64,000 nt of DNA from Heterobilharzia americana (taxonomy: Eukaryota; Platyhelminthes; Trematoda; Strigeidida; Schistosomatidae): positions 58,101,257 through 58,165,256 of the forward strand of contig OX104128.1 of the NCBI GenBank assembly GCA_944470555.2. Reading direction: 5' to 3'. The position numbers and the translations under genes were made by a program. This document shows, in pieces, positions 10,521 through 20,600 of the stretch. Each line of letters starts with the position of its first letter. The stretch's first letter is position 1. The notes under the pieces were generated by a model that was not told where the DNA came from, searched no databases, and saw only the letters and a list, made by a program, of their open reading frames with translations.

Positions 10521-11289
10521 GGGACATCCATCTCGAACCAAGTCAGTAATGAGAACTAGAGAGGAATATAGTTTAAGACTCCTCTACCACTCTGTCAGGA
10601 AATCGATTCAAGGACAGTTAGACCAATAAACTTCTAAAAGCTATCAATTTAGAGGATTATTTTCAAAGAAATAAAACATTACAAGAGACAGAGATGATTC
10701 TTTGACAAAGTCCACCATCAAGTGGTCACAATAATTTGAAACTATTGAATTTAGGCTCCATTGAGATCCAATATTTAAATATTAGATAGTTAGAGTCAAT
10801 CAGCAAGCAATTCTGAAAGCGGGTTTCCTGCTTGTTATTACTTGCATCTGCAAACTTGAGGGGACTCTCATCTATCCGTGAAGATTCGAACTCACGTCAA
10901 CCATTTCTGAAGTCATTAGCATTACTATTTATCTATTTACACTATAAATAACCTCCCTTAGGATAGGATTGTATACCCTGGTATTTCACTGGAGAGTGGT
11001 TAATATTGTATCGTCTAGTCCCCATTGCTGACCGAATTCCCTTGATAATTTCCCGATATGGTCTTTAAGCTAGAAGATTAAGCATTGTAATGCACTTTGA
11101 TTGATGTTATATGACTGGAGACTCACTAGAAAGCCTTGGACCTGAATTTCGTACTTGTAGACACTCCTTCTCCAGGCTTATCTGTAAACTGGAGTCAACA
11201 GTCATCCCCTCAGAGATTCAAAGTCCAGCATAGTCAACTTCATTGATCATTCGAGTCTATAAGAAAGGAGAGAGGTCTTCTTGTGATAA
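10521..11289. repeat. Unclassified DNA with two degenerate family C SINE pieces
   Basis: Pieces at 10810-10905 (GGGTTTCCTGCTTGTTATTA) and 11125-11240 (GAATTTCGTACTTGTAG) match the hammerhead part of family C in minus orientation, with core boxes damaged. The rest is featureless. Confidence 0.45.
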
Positions 11290-12320
11290 CCATATAGGGA
11301 TTAATTACAATAACATTGTGTAGGATCCTAGATCCCAGAGTCTATAGTTATCCAACGCTTAGCTCGTGAATAGCAAACTCGAGAAAACCAGGCAGGTTTC
11401 AAACCTGAACAAGGATGAGTCGATTCCATCTTCAACCCCCAATCGGTCCGAAAATGCATGCTTAGTGGAGGCGATCACTAGCCATATTTCTTCACCTGAA
11501 TGCAGCATTTGACTCTTTCGACTATGAGGTGCTGTAGCAGTGAGTAACTGTGAAGGGGGTACTGAGCAAGTACATGACATGGCGCTACTGATCAAAGCTC
11601 TCTAGTCAAACTCATGGAGCCATTATAAGGGCTTGTAGATAGCTTTAATCAGAATTGATGACAACTAGTGGTGTCCTCCAGGGATATCTGTTCTTACCGT
11701 TACCGTTTAATTTCTTTATAGATGTACTAATGTGCCTGACCTTAGGTACGTCTGATTTCATAGCGATTGATCTATTCCCTGGAGGTCATCTGGTTGACTT
11801 AGAGTATTCTCATGATATTGTCCTGCTCTGTGTGAAGACGCCGACAAAATGCATGGTCTTCTAAACGCGTTAAGCAGAAATCTGAGTATTTTTGGAATGC
11901 ATTTCGTACCTGCCAAAAGTAAGATGATGTTCTAAGACTGGGGAAGCTGCATAAGCCCCAACCGGCTGACGAAATATCAACTCAAATATGAAAAGCTCGT
12001 TTGGCATTTACTAACTGATGTTATCTTTAGCACCGGCCAGAGGACGAGCATGGTGCGCTGTATTTCGCTCTATCCTATAATACGGCTATGAGATAGCTGT
12101 TAAAAGTGAAAGGCATGGAAAGGTTACGGGTTTTCGAACACATGAAGCCAATGTGGAGGTTTGGCGAAGGTTACTAGGCAAATGATTCAAGTCAGCCGAC
12201 GGGGTTATGAACTTTCACCGACTGAAGGTGCCTTGGACATATGTTACATATCTCGGGTCACCACGTACCTGGACAAACAATTTTGGTCAAAGCATATTTG
12301 GATTGAAAAAAAAACGCGTA
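11290..12320 (+). mobile_element. RTE-type LINE (family B, SR2-like), RT domain
   Basis: Plus-strand copy. GFKPEQGWVDSIF near 11400, NAAFDSFDYEVL near 11500, SGVLQGYLFLPLPFNFFIDV at 11665-11730 and VDLEYSHDIVLL at 11795-11830, where the catalytic YADD has become YSHD. From 12066 the C-terminal block YGYE..RVFEH..VEVWRRLLGK continues the element. Numerous stops break the frame. It covers the same domain as 4838-6210 and 52745-54170. Confidence 0.8.
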
Positions 12321-12724
12321 AATGCGGCAAAATTATTACTACACAAAATGGATCATAGGTGAAATTAAATGAGAATTCTCTGCCTACGGCGGAAGTTGAT
12401 CAGGAATTCTGTTGACGAAACTAGTTAATCCGACTCCAACTAAATAGACTTCAGTTTCAATTTGATCAATTCAATTATCCTGTGAATGAGAGACTTGCAT
12501 CTGATTCGTTCTGCACTAAATTATCTGCCTGGCTAGGTCGTCTCATCTCACAGCAAGAACATCTGAAGTAAACAGGGTTATCGAGTGATTTATTGATGAT
12601 CAGATAAGGTGGTATCTGAAATAACCTTACTCCTCAGATGGTTAGGTACATTAATATGCATGGCAACTAAAACAATGAGAATCTATGTAGTCGGCTAGTT
12701 GTCTCTCGTTCTTGATGTTCTTAA
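12321..12724. other. No recognisable feature
   Basis: No open frame, shared repeat or fold seen. Confidence 0.45.
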
Positions 12725-12935
12725 TGAGAATCGGGTCCGGTGACCGCTCAGGTTTCACTTCATGCATTGGGAGCCGAGTCAGGAACCTGGAAAACATTAT
12801 CTTGACCTCTTATGAGGTGATGGATGAACGTACCTGATGAGTCGCAAATTAGGATGAAACAAGCATCCATTCCCTTCAAGTTTACAATGACTCTGTGACT
12901 GATGCAAATCTGTCAACAAAAACTACCCTCCATTT
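12725..12935 (+). repeat. Hammerhead-like SINE with intact core boxes
   Basis: CTGATGAG at 12834-12841 and GAAAC at 12856-12860 are intact, joined by GTCGCAAATTAGGAT, which forms a poor stem II. After GAAAC comes AAGCATCCATTCCC, with ATC in place of the usual triplet. The arrangement resembles family A, but the upstream part is not clearly aligned to either family. Confidence 0.5.
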
Positions 12936-12989
12936 AACATATCCTTATAAATCAACGGCTGAATATTACATTCATGTTGGTGAATAGCA

Positions 12990-13140
12990 AAGGTATCCAA
13001 TCCAGGATGCTTGTTTCGTCTTATTTAGGACTCATCGGCTGGATGTACCTGCACTCAGGTGAATGATATTGTTCTCACTGAGACTTGAACCCAGTACCCA
13101 TTGCTTCAAACGCCAACGCATTGCCGACTAAGCCATTGGG
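12990..13140 (-). repeat. Hammerhead SINE, family A, long stem I
   Basis: Minus strand: GGTACATCCAG before the core pairs with CTGGATTGGATACC after the cleavage site, an unusually well kept stem I. The first box reads CCGATGAG (13031-13038), one U-to-C change from CTGATGAG; GAAAC (13013-13017) and stem II GTCCTAAATAAGAC are good. The cleavage site reads ATC. Head-to-head with the next copy. Confidence 0.65.
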
Positions 13141-13149
13141 ATGCGACAG

Positions 13150-13345
13150 CCACCTCTTGTGCAACATCCAGCTAACGAGTCTTAAATAGGACGAAACGCA
13201 CGTTTTGGATTCTTCTACTGGTCACCAACATGAATACAACATCAAAAATATCCAGTAGTATCGAAGCGTTCGCCTAGGAGTGCATCTGCCAACATCAGAG
13301 GTCGAGCAACTCAGCCCTGTATAGCGACGAGAAATTACAAGTATC
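13150..13345 (+). repeat. Hammerhead SINE, family A, mutated core
   Basis: ACATCCAG then CTAACGAG (13172-13179; the essential G of CTGACGAG is A), stem II GTCTTAAATAGGAC, GAAAC (13193-13197) and GCACGTTTTGGATTC. Inverted relative to 12990-13140, with about 10 bp between them. Confidence 0.65.
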
Positions 13346-15237
13346 ATAACGATCAGTCGAATTGTTTTAGTCGTTCATTTATACAACTAAGACCTCTTAA
13401 AGTGCATACCAATTAATACGATATCATTACAATATGATATGGATTTATTGATCTTAAAGGTCTTCAGCTTCTAGACAAGCAGACAACAAGCTTTATGTTC
13501 TATTCAGGTAATGCATTGCGTTACTGGGAAGAATGAATATTCATAAAGACAGGCAAACAGACAGACAGACAGACAGACAGACAAGAAGGGAGGGAGGGAG
13601 GGAGAGACACAGAGAGAACAAAAACCCATTAGCTGTATGACATTCTCAAGGGACTCTCTTAGGAGACATCAATTCTGCCGAGGTTGTAGAGGTGTCTTAC
13701 TGAAGAGTGCCAAGAGCCATAGTAATGCTGAGTTTCCCAGCCTGATGACCAAATGACAAATTGATCGATAGAATTCATTCAGCACTTGAATGATCGGTCC
13801 ATATAACATGGAAATTAGTTTGAAGGAAATACAAACAAAATATTACAAAGCAGTACAATATGGGAATTCTTTTACCTCTTACTCTCAGCAAACGAAAATA
13901 TATTGTTTAAGTATTTGAACACACTGGGAGGAATACTTATACAGGCACGTTTGAATTATTCTTGATGTATGTAAATAAATTGGAAGCGTAGAGGTATCCC
14001 GCCTCAGATCTTTCATTATTTCAACTGTCATTCAATAGAATAGTGTGGAAGTGGTAACATATTTGATACATGTGTTATATTTAGGTGGTTGAAGGTAATC
14101 AGGAATAAAATTATGTTCCTAGTTTTTTCATTTGCCGGTATTCATCAGCAAAATTTGTCTGTAACCTCGATGAAATTGATGTCTCATCACAGATTGTCAA
14201 AACTCACACTATTTAGTTCTTCAATAAGAAATATTATCACTGAGATAATCAGTTGGTGACATACCTCCTGAGGAACTGACTAAGTACACTGATTGGTACC
14301 CATTATATATTTTAACCAGCTATGGTCGTGAAATCAATTGATATGAACAATACGTTCAATGTCTTAAGGTCATGGGTGGTATATCGATGATTTCGATTTA
14401 ATCACCAATCGTCATTAAAATGCATGTCTGCAACCCTCTCCAACGTCCATATCTATCCCTTTCTCTGTATCTGTGTGTGCTATAGCCAGAAAAGTTACTG
14501 ACAACCTATTCAAACACTGACCAACGGAGTATACTGTCATAGTTCAGTATCAGTTATCATCCAGTAACTGGTATGTGTATGAATAATTATTGAAAAGCAG
14601 AATTTTAATGAATTCTGCTTTAATCCATAGAAGTAACAAAGCATTATTTCACTTCCTAATTACCCTAACTAAAAACATATTAGTGAGAATAGTTTGATTA
14701 TGAAACGCATAACCTTTCTTGAGAAAGTTTAATCAAGGTGTTCGATTGTAGGATAGGATGAAAAGTAGCAGAAATTCTTAAGTATAGGTCAATTGATCAT
14801 TAAACATGTTTATTACAAAAGATGAGAACTTGTTCGATACAACTGAACATGGCAGTTAAGTATGTGGAGAGGGACAAGCTGCTTCTCTGGTGAACACCTA
14901 CTAAGAGAAACCGGATTTTCAAAGAAATGAATACTGAAAAGATCCACCCAAATTGTTTGAGATCATGAAACACATTTATACAAAGTTACTCATGAAGTAA
15001 TCGATCCCTTTACAGGATTATATTAAGTACTCATTTAGCGGTGATTTATACTTCAATATTTTTTACCACTAATGCTAGACATCAGTATCGTACATAGACT
15101 TTGAAAAGTGTTGAATACTACAGAATGAGACTTAACGCCATTGTCTAATTCCCAGTCTGACGTAAACGTCATATCATTGAATTCCATTTAAGTCTGCGTA
15201 TAAAAAATGTTACACAGTGAAGGGAAATAGTATTCCC
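13346..15237. other. AT-rich unclassified DNA with one decayed SINE
   Basis: Holds the microsatellite at 13551-13616 and a strongly decayed family C SINE piece at 14090-14260 (TTTGCCGGTATTCATCAGC, with CTGATGAA on the minus strand). No coding sequence seen. Confidence 0.45.
13551..13616 (+). repeat. (CAGA)n and (GGGA)n microsatellite
   Basis: About eight CAGA units at 13551-13582 pass into GGGA units at 13587-13603; a purine-rich strand over 60 bp. Confidence 0.9.
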
Positions 15238-15970
15238 TCGCTTTCTTTGTGATGACAAGGGTGGTAGAATTTTCCATAGATCTGGGACAGATACAAAATC
15301 ATCATTCCTGTTACCGTATGTATTTGGTGTTGATTCGATGAACAAAAATTTAGTCGGTTATCAATCACTCCCTCCTTCCAACCGACTAAGTTAGTTTTCA
15401 ATACTACCACTCTATCCCAGCCTATAGTGTTATTCAGCGTCACTGAGTGCATAGCTATAGCCGACCTCTTCTCTAAATTTCTTATCTTATTACTATCTAC
15501 TAATCATGATTTAGTCAAGTTTTTGTGCTCTGTTATTCTAAGTAATCCTGGTCCACTACTTTGATCTATGGGTTTGACCTCGTAATCATTGCAAAGGATT
15601 CGTTAAACCAAATGATTCTGAATAAGTGTATCAATGGGATCTTTTAATCTACAAGGCTTATTTCTTAGCGGGTTTGTTAGTTTAAATGCGATTCTAACAC
15701 CAGCAGCCTTATTGAGAATTCTTCGAAATGATTCAGTGATGCCGTCCTTGTGTGGTAACACAGGAGAGACTTTGAATTGCCTCTCAACCCTGTCATTGTT
15801 ACTACCATTAGTAGAATTAGAATTATTACCAATAATGCATGTATTACTACTACTACTTCTTTTATCTCTTGTTGTAGATTTTCTGGTATACTAGTATGCT
15901 TTGCCAGCCTATCACATACACATTGAACTAATTCTATTTTAACTGAGTGCGGTGAGATGATTTGAAGTCT
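15238..15970 (-). mobile_element. Penelope-like element 3' half, left arm
   Basis: On the minus strand it encodes RKSTTRDKRSSSS, then PHKDGITESFRRILNKAAG and RNKPCRLKDPID, the linker that precedes the GIY-YIG domain in PLEs and matches the right arm residue by residue at many positions. The GIY-YIG part itself (15590-15240) is frame-broken. It ends in the block shared with 16640-16692. Confidence 0.7.
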
Positions 15971-15986
15971 AAGTAGTGATTCGATC

Positions 15987-16692
15987 AGACTTCGAATCCT
16001 CCCACCCCATCCCTGTTAAAGAAGGCTTAGCTGAATGCCTATGTGATAGGGCGGAGAACCTTAGGCTTAGTAAGCTAGAAAATCTACAGCGAGAAATAAC
16101 AGACGTAGTAGTAGTAGTAGTAGTAGTAACACAGGTGCTACTAATGATAATCCTACTGCTAATGGTAATAATGGCGACAGAGTTGGGAAAGCATTCAGAG
16201 CCTCTGCTGTGTTACCATACAAAGAAGGCACTTCAGAAGTGTTACGAAGAATTCTCAGTGAAGCTACTGGGATTAAAGTGCCACTTAAGCCAACAAACTG
16301 GCTGAGAAACAGGCCTTGTAGGTTAAAAGATCCCACTGATGCAATTAAGCAAAATAATCTGGTTAACGAAATCCTTTGGGATGATTACGAGGTCAAATAC
16401 ATAGGTCAAAGTAGTGGACCAGGATTACTTAGAATAACAGAGCACAAAAACTTGAAGGAAAGCCTAGGCATAGCTATGCACGCAGTGACACTGAATAACA
16501 CTATAGGCTGGGATAGAGTGGCAGTATTGAAAACTAACTTAGTCGGTTGGAAGGAGGGAGTGATTGATAACCGACTAAATTTTTGTTCATCGAATCAACA
16601 CCAAATACATACGGTAACAGGAATGATGATTCTGCATCTGTCATAGATCTATGGAAAATTCTACCACCCTTGTCATTACAAAGAAGGCGAGG
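15987..16692 (+). mobile_element. Penelope-like element 3' half with GIY-YIG domain, right arm
   Basis: The frame over 16209-16646 stays open for 145 residues: LPYKEGTSEVLRRILSEATG, KPTNWLRNRPCRLKDP, NNLVNEILWDD, then VKYIGQSSGPGLLRITEHK and GWDRVAVLKTN. NLVNEI and KYIGQSS correspond to the two halves of the GIY-YIG motif (tyrosine of the first half replaced by asparagine) and RITEH to the conserved Arg/His stretch. Upstream the frame passes through an (AGT)n serine run (16105-16128). The domain would nick target DNA for PLE insertion; here it is a fragment without its RT. Confidence 0.75.
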
Positions 16693-16865
16693 TAATCAGT
16701 ACCGTGTAAACCATCTCTGAATGTTATTGAGTTACCTGATATACATATGGATAAAAAATTGTGTCTGAAACGTTATCCAGTAAATGATACTGTTCCTTTA
16801 GTGTATGACATTACTGATAGACAGATTAAAATGGAATTAAAGTCCACCAGAATGGTCAAATTTTA
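16693..16865 (+). mobile_element. PLE 3' tail
   Basis: Contains TCTGAAACGTTATCCAGTAAA and GATAGACAGATTAAAATGG, which recur in diverged form at 33430-33545. This marks it as the 3' non-coding tail of the same element family. It is not repeated outside the left arm. Confidence 0.6.
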
Positions 16866-16904
16866 CTCCTATGTCAAATTATTTAGAACAATCCAGTTAC
16901 AATA

Positions 16905-17125
16905 ATATAGTCACGTTATTATCGCGAATTGACAAAGCAGGAAACTGTGAACCACTGAACTTTAACCCCAATGGCTGAATGGTTAACATATTCACCATGA
17001 AATTTAAAGACCCTAAGTTCGGTTCCCCGGAAGGGTCGTGGGTATGTATTTCTGAGGAGTTCCATACTGGGACGAAACACATGTCCAATGCTCCCAAGTT
17101 TCCAGTGCTTCTTCAACTGAGTTCA
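16905..17125 (+). repeat. Hammerhead SINE, family B, copy with intact core
   Basis: Typical unit with a head near ATGGCTGAATGG, the central GTTCGGTTCCCC and the ribozyme part, ending at CAAGTTTCCAGTGCTTC. It is the best preserved family B ribozyme region in the window. Minus-strand reading frames of 65-66 residues over it are shadows. Confidence 0.7.
17040..17100 (+). ncRNA. Hammerhead ribozyme core, family B (CUGAGGA type)
   Basis: CTGAGGAG (17052-17059) satisfies CUGANGA with N=G; stem II GTTCCATACTGGGAC pairs with one G-U; GAAAC is at 17074-17078; ACATGTC follows, giving a minimal stem III and a GTC cleavage triplet. Stem I (GTATTT against CAATGC) is the weak part, with a mismatch next to the core. 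Plausibly a live or recently live ribozyme. Confidence 0.6.
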
Positions 17126-17602
17126 GATCTTAACAATCACATATTTTACATACATACTTGTATTTAACAGTCTTAACTTCCAGGAACATCTTTTATTCAG
17201 TACAAATCATTTTTTATATATATGCAAATTGATATCAGTAAATATTTGCATTCTTATCTTATCTCATCTTAAACAATGCAGGAAAAATCATTCTAGAACA
17301 AAAGTGTATTGTATGCATAAAATTCTCCCTTCATCTATAACTTTTATTGTACTAAAGAAAGTGATACATTCGTTGTTAACGAAAATATGAAGATATCTTG
17401 CACTAAACAGGTAATATATAGGATGGATAAGTAGAAACTCAATATATACACCATTAAATAAAACGTGTTTCTCCTTTTTAAGTGAGACATACTATTTTCA
17501 GAGAAAAAAATTACCACAAGCATAAATTAATGAGCTAATTTATTCATTGAAAGATTAGAGAATCGGTTATGAAGAAAATATTTACTGAGCCAAATATTAC
17601 CC
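17126..17602. other. No recognisable feature
   Basis: AT-rich DNA without repeats shared in the window. Confidence 0.45.
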
Positions 17603-17608
17603 ATATAT

Positions 17609-18374
17609 ATTATTATTATTATTTGTCCCTTGGGTTCCTAGTGGAACATACAGCTTCAGTAGCACGTCACCATTTCACTGTCTTCTTTGCAGTCTTTTTC
17701 TTTAACCTGGCTTCGAGATTGCTCAGAAGCTTACATTCCTTTTTCATATGATCTTCTCCATGCCATCCTCCGACGCTCAACTCGTCGTTTCCCATTAGGG
17801 TTCCCCTCGACGGCCTAGAATGGAGCATGATGTCCCCAAACGGTCTTCTAAGTCTCCGTCTAATCCAGTCCATCTCCACTTTCTTATTCTGCATGTATGT
17901 TGGGCGATAGGTTCTTGGTTGGCTCGTTGTCAGACCAGAGTTCCTTGTTGCATATTCTTATTATTCTGGTCAGCTGATCTTCAGTATCAAGTGAGCTTAG
18001 GCGACAGCTGTTGATGTATGATGTCTGCAGTTTGTTGGAAGTGCTTTTCGTGATGTGCCAAGTCTCTCAACCATCAAATTGAAGCACTGATTTACTCGAC
18101 TGAATTAGTGTTGAAAATTCAGATCTTGTTGAGTCCAGTGCAGTGCAGTAGATCTCCACACTGATTATTTCAGATTAATGAAGGAAGGCCTGTCTTGCTG
18201 TATTTCAGATGTTGGCTTTGGCATCCTCATCTGTGCCACCGCCTGTAGTTGAAACGATGCTGCCTAGGTGGGTAGGTAGGTGGAAGAGACAATATGCTTT
18301 AGATTTCTTCCCTTGATGGTGATTAGTGCTTGTTGTTGTTTTTGGATGGGTATCTTCACCAACCTCTGTCTTCT
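17609..18374 (-). mobile_element. RTE-type LINE (family A) 3' half
   Basis: Minus-strand copy whose 3' end abuts (TAT)n (the family tail (ATA)n) at about 17603-17622. Encodes KKVEMDWIRRRLRRPFGD and SRPSRGTLMGNDELSVGGWH near 17890-17750, as in the copies at 3535 and 62090. Its 5' end breaks exactly at an (TA)n tract at 18382, suggesting truncation there. Stops and frameshifts throughout. Confidence 0.8.
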
Positions 18375-18377
18375 ATC

Positions 18378-18381
<4 letters not shown>

Positions 18382-18419
<38 letters not shown>
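18382..18419. repeat. (TA)n microsatellite
   Basis: Nineteen TA units at the junction between a family A LINE and a SINE. Confidence 0.95.
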
Positions 18420-18422
<3 letters not shown>

Positions 18423-18620
18423 GCCTGGTGGTGCGTTTTGTCCCATTTGGGACTAGTTAACTAGATGTGCTCGCTTTCAATGAGTGGTAGTGCGTGTCCT
18501 GAATCTCACTGCTAGCCACCACCAAGTCAATTATAGCCATAAATATTCAGGTAATATCGAGGTAACCCCGTATAAGAGTTCATATGCCAACAGAGGGGAA
18601 TTACAAGAATATCAATGAAA
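18420..18620 (-). repeat. Hammerhead SINE, family A, degenerate
   Basis: Minus strand reads ACATCTAGTTAACTAGTCCC then AAATGGGACAAAACGC: stem II is kept but the first core box (TTAACTAG) and the second (CAAAAC) are both mutated. Confidence 0.55.
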
Positions 18621-18639
18621 TAATAATTGCATATACATA

Positions 18640-18885
18640 TATGTTCATACTGAGTGATGATTGAAGGTGAAATGATTTGTGACAGGATTTGAGTTAGCGG
18701 TCTCAGGAATTATCGGCCTAGAGCTCTATCAACTCAGTTGCTGATTAGATCTTAATTTCAGTTCAATTAGCAAATGTTTAACGCGATTGCTGAGACCCAT
18801 ATTTTCATGTCACTTACAATCATCAATCAGTATCCATATTACGAGTCTGTTAAACCACGATCATCCTAGATAGTCACACTGGCAA
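18640..18885 (-). repeat. tRNA-like SINE, inverted relative to 20454
   Basis: Shares, in the opposite orientation, the two halves of the 20454 copy: CTCAGTTGATAGAGCTCTAG-like head on the minus strand and the ATCTAGGATGATCGTGG block. The region between is diverged. Confidence 0.5.
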
Positions 18886-18934
18886 TTTATATATATGCAT
18901 ACATATTTATGTATGTATGTTGAATAAGCTTGTC

Positions 18935-20105
18935 TTGGCTCATACTGAGCCATGGATTACAAAGTGGTCTTATACTTATTTTTTCTAAAAGGAAACAGTA
19001 TACTATCTATAAAGCAAAGCCCACCACTTCATTACTTACTAAAGCTGGTGTGCCTCAAGGTGCTGTTCTTTCTTCTTTTCTTTTCTCTTTCTTTTAGCAT
19101 GATTTACCTTATTCTGTTGAAACCAATTTCATTCAGTATGCTGATGACCTGATGGTGTCTATTTCAGTCAACTCTCACTTAGATTACTCTGAATTAAGTG
19201 GATCATTGTTTGCAGTTGGTTTCTCTCAAATGGTCTCAAGTTAAACTCTTCTAAATGTCAGACTGTTAATTTTAGCCTCATGTATCAACAAGACTTGTAT
19301 GAGCTGCTTAAATCTCATGACGCCTGTTGCATTGATTGTATTTCTGCAGAAAGTAAATCGAATGTTAACTATCTTGGATTGAGTTTTATTTCTGACCTTT
19401 GTTGGTCGTCTTATATCTTGTTGGCTTGTAAAAAAATCTTTCGTTTAACTTATTACGTAAAGAAACTGAGGTTCTCTTGTATAACTCAGTGTGTCTACTT
19501 TTACAAGTCATTAATTCCTACATTTTATCTATTCTCCTCTATTGTTTCCCGTTGATCTTCATTGGTCTACTAAAAAAGGCTATATAATATTGCGTAGAGC
19601 TTTGAAAGCCGTCATCAGGGTGAGTGGCGTACCTCTGTCTCAACTGATTAACACTATAGTTGTAAGACATTTAAATTCCACCAAGCAATTAGCTACAGCT
19701 ATTTGATCTGACACTGAGCATCCATTTCATTCACAGCTCTCCCCATGTATCTCCTCAGGGAGGACAAAATGAAGTTACGTAAGACTGTACGCTAGTACAG
19801 CCAAGTTCAAGAATTCAACTGTACCTTACCCAGCAAGCATATTTTATGAGGAGAAAAGTGTTAGGACAGAAATCACACAACAACTTTATAACAGTTAAAA
19901 ATCTCATTTCAATAATTTGACTAACAATGTAAAAATTTCTCGTTATCAGTATTGTTTACGCTACTTAAAATTTTTCCTTGAAATGTCTTAAAGTAGTATA
20001 TACATACGTCTATTTTGTTGTTATTGCAATATATCATGCTGAGAATTCCAAAATGTACAACAAATTGTTTGGAATAAAGTAAATTATTAGTATTACTATT
20101 GTTAC
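18935..20105 (+). mobile_element. Non-LTR retrotransposon, RT to 3' end (CR1/Jockey-like)
   Basis: Encodes TKAGVPQGAVLSSFLFSLFL at 19028-19100 and FIQYADDLMVSISVNSH at 19125-19180: RT motifs 4 and 5 with the catalytic YADD intact. Then come SNVNYLGLSFISDLCWSSYI near 19350-19410 and KIFRLTYYVKKLRFSC near 19435, the thumb-side region. Frameshifts interrupt the frame after YADD. The copy seems to end near 20105 with short ATTACT-type repeats. It is unrelated to families A and B. The clade is a judgement from motif style; an RT phylogeny would settle it. Confidence 0.75.
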
Positions 20106-20453
20106 AGAAGTTGCAAAATATTAAGAATGTGGCAGTAGATGCGTAAAGTTTGAGAATAAAATGCCCAGTTTATTGTATGACATAATATCTTACCTCGCGA
20201 ACGTTTGACAGTCAACCTAGTCCCTATGATCAGTATAATTGCAATATGAGACTTCTTTTAATAAAATATGCATCAACCAAGCCTTGAGACAGTATATCAC
20301 CCAGAACAATATCAAGAATTTCAAACAACTAAAGATTCCTATAACGCCGATAAAAAGCAACAATCTATAAGAAGAATATTCTTTTCAATAAATCATCTCA
20401 TCAGATCCTACAGTTATAAAATGAAGTGAAATAAAAATCTGATCAGCAGTCGA
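20106..20453. other. No recognisable feature
   Basis: AT-rich spacer between a LINE end and a tRNA-like SINE. Confidence 0.45.
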
Positions 20454-20600
20454 ACCTCGTAGCTCAGTTGGTAGAGCATCGAGCTGGACACCTGGTGGTA
20501 GCTGATTCGAATCAGACCGTGGTCCAACTTGCCATTTCACCTTCAATCATCGCCCAGTATCAATAGTAGTCTGGCAAACCACGGCTGTCTCAGATAGTCA
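20454..20600 (+). repeat. tRNA-like SINE with well kept A and B boxes
   Basis: CGTAGCTCAGTTGGTAGAGC is a perfect D-arm (GCTC..GAGC) and A-box; CTGATTCGAATCAG is a T-arm-like hairpin and B-box. The acceptor ends do not pair and the anticodon arm is not convincing, so it is a tRNA-derived SINE head and not a functional tRNA gene. The body ends in CCACGGCTGTCTCAGATAG, shared (inverted) with 18640-18885. Confidence 0.6.

Larger units (their letters stand above)
15238..16692. repeat. Long inverted repeat made of two PLE 3' halves
   Basis: Left arm 15238-15970 and right arm 15987-16692 are diverged reverse complements with a 16-bp spacer. The innermost pairing is TTTGAAGTCT against AGACTTCGAA. The match continues outward through a polyserine-coding (AGT)n tract, the GIY-YIG region and the block ACTAAATTTTTGTTCATCGA in both arms. 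A transcript across it would fold into a hairpin of about 700 bp. The arms are clearly similar but not identical, so this is not a fresh duplication. Confidence 0.85.

Noticed and set aside
16209..16646. A 145-residue frame as a host GIY-YIG nuclease gene
   Set aside because: It is part of a PLE, duplicated in the left arm of the inverted repeat and preceded by a microsatellite-coded serine run.
20454..20526. A functional tRNA gene
   Set aside because: Acceptor stem does not pair and no convincing anticodon arm; related SINE-like copies exist elsewhere in the window.
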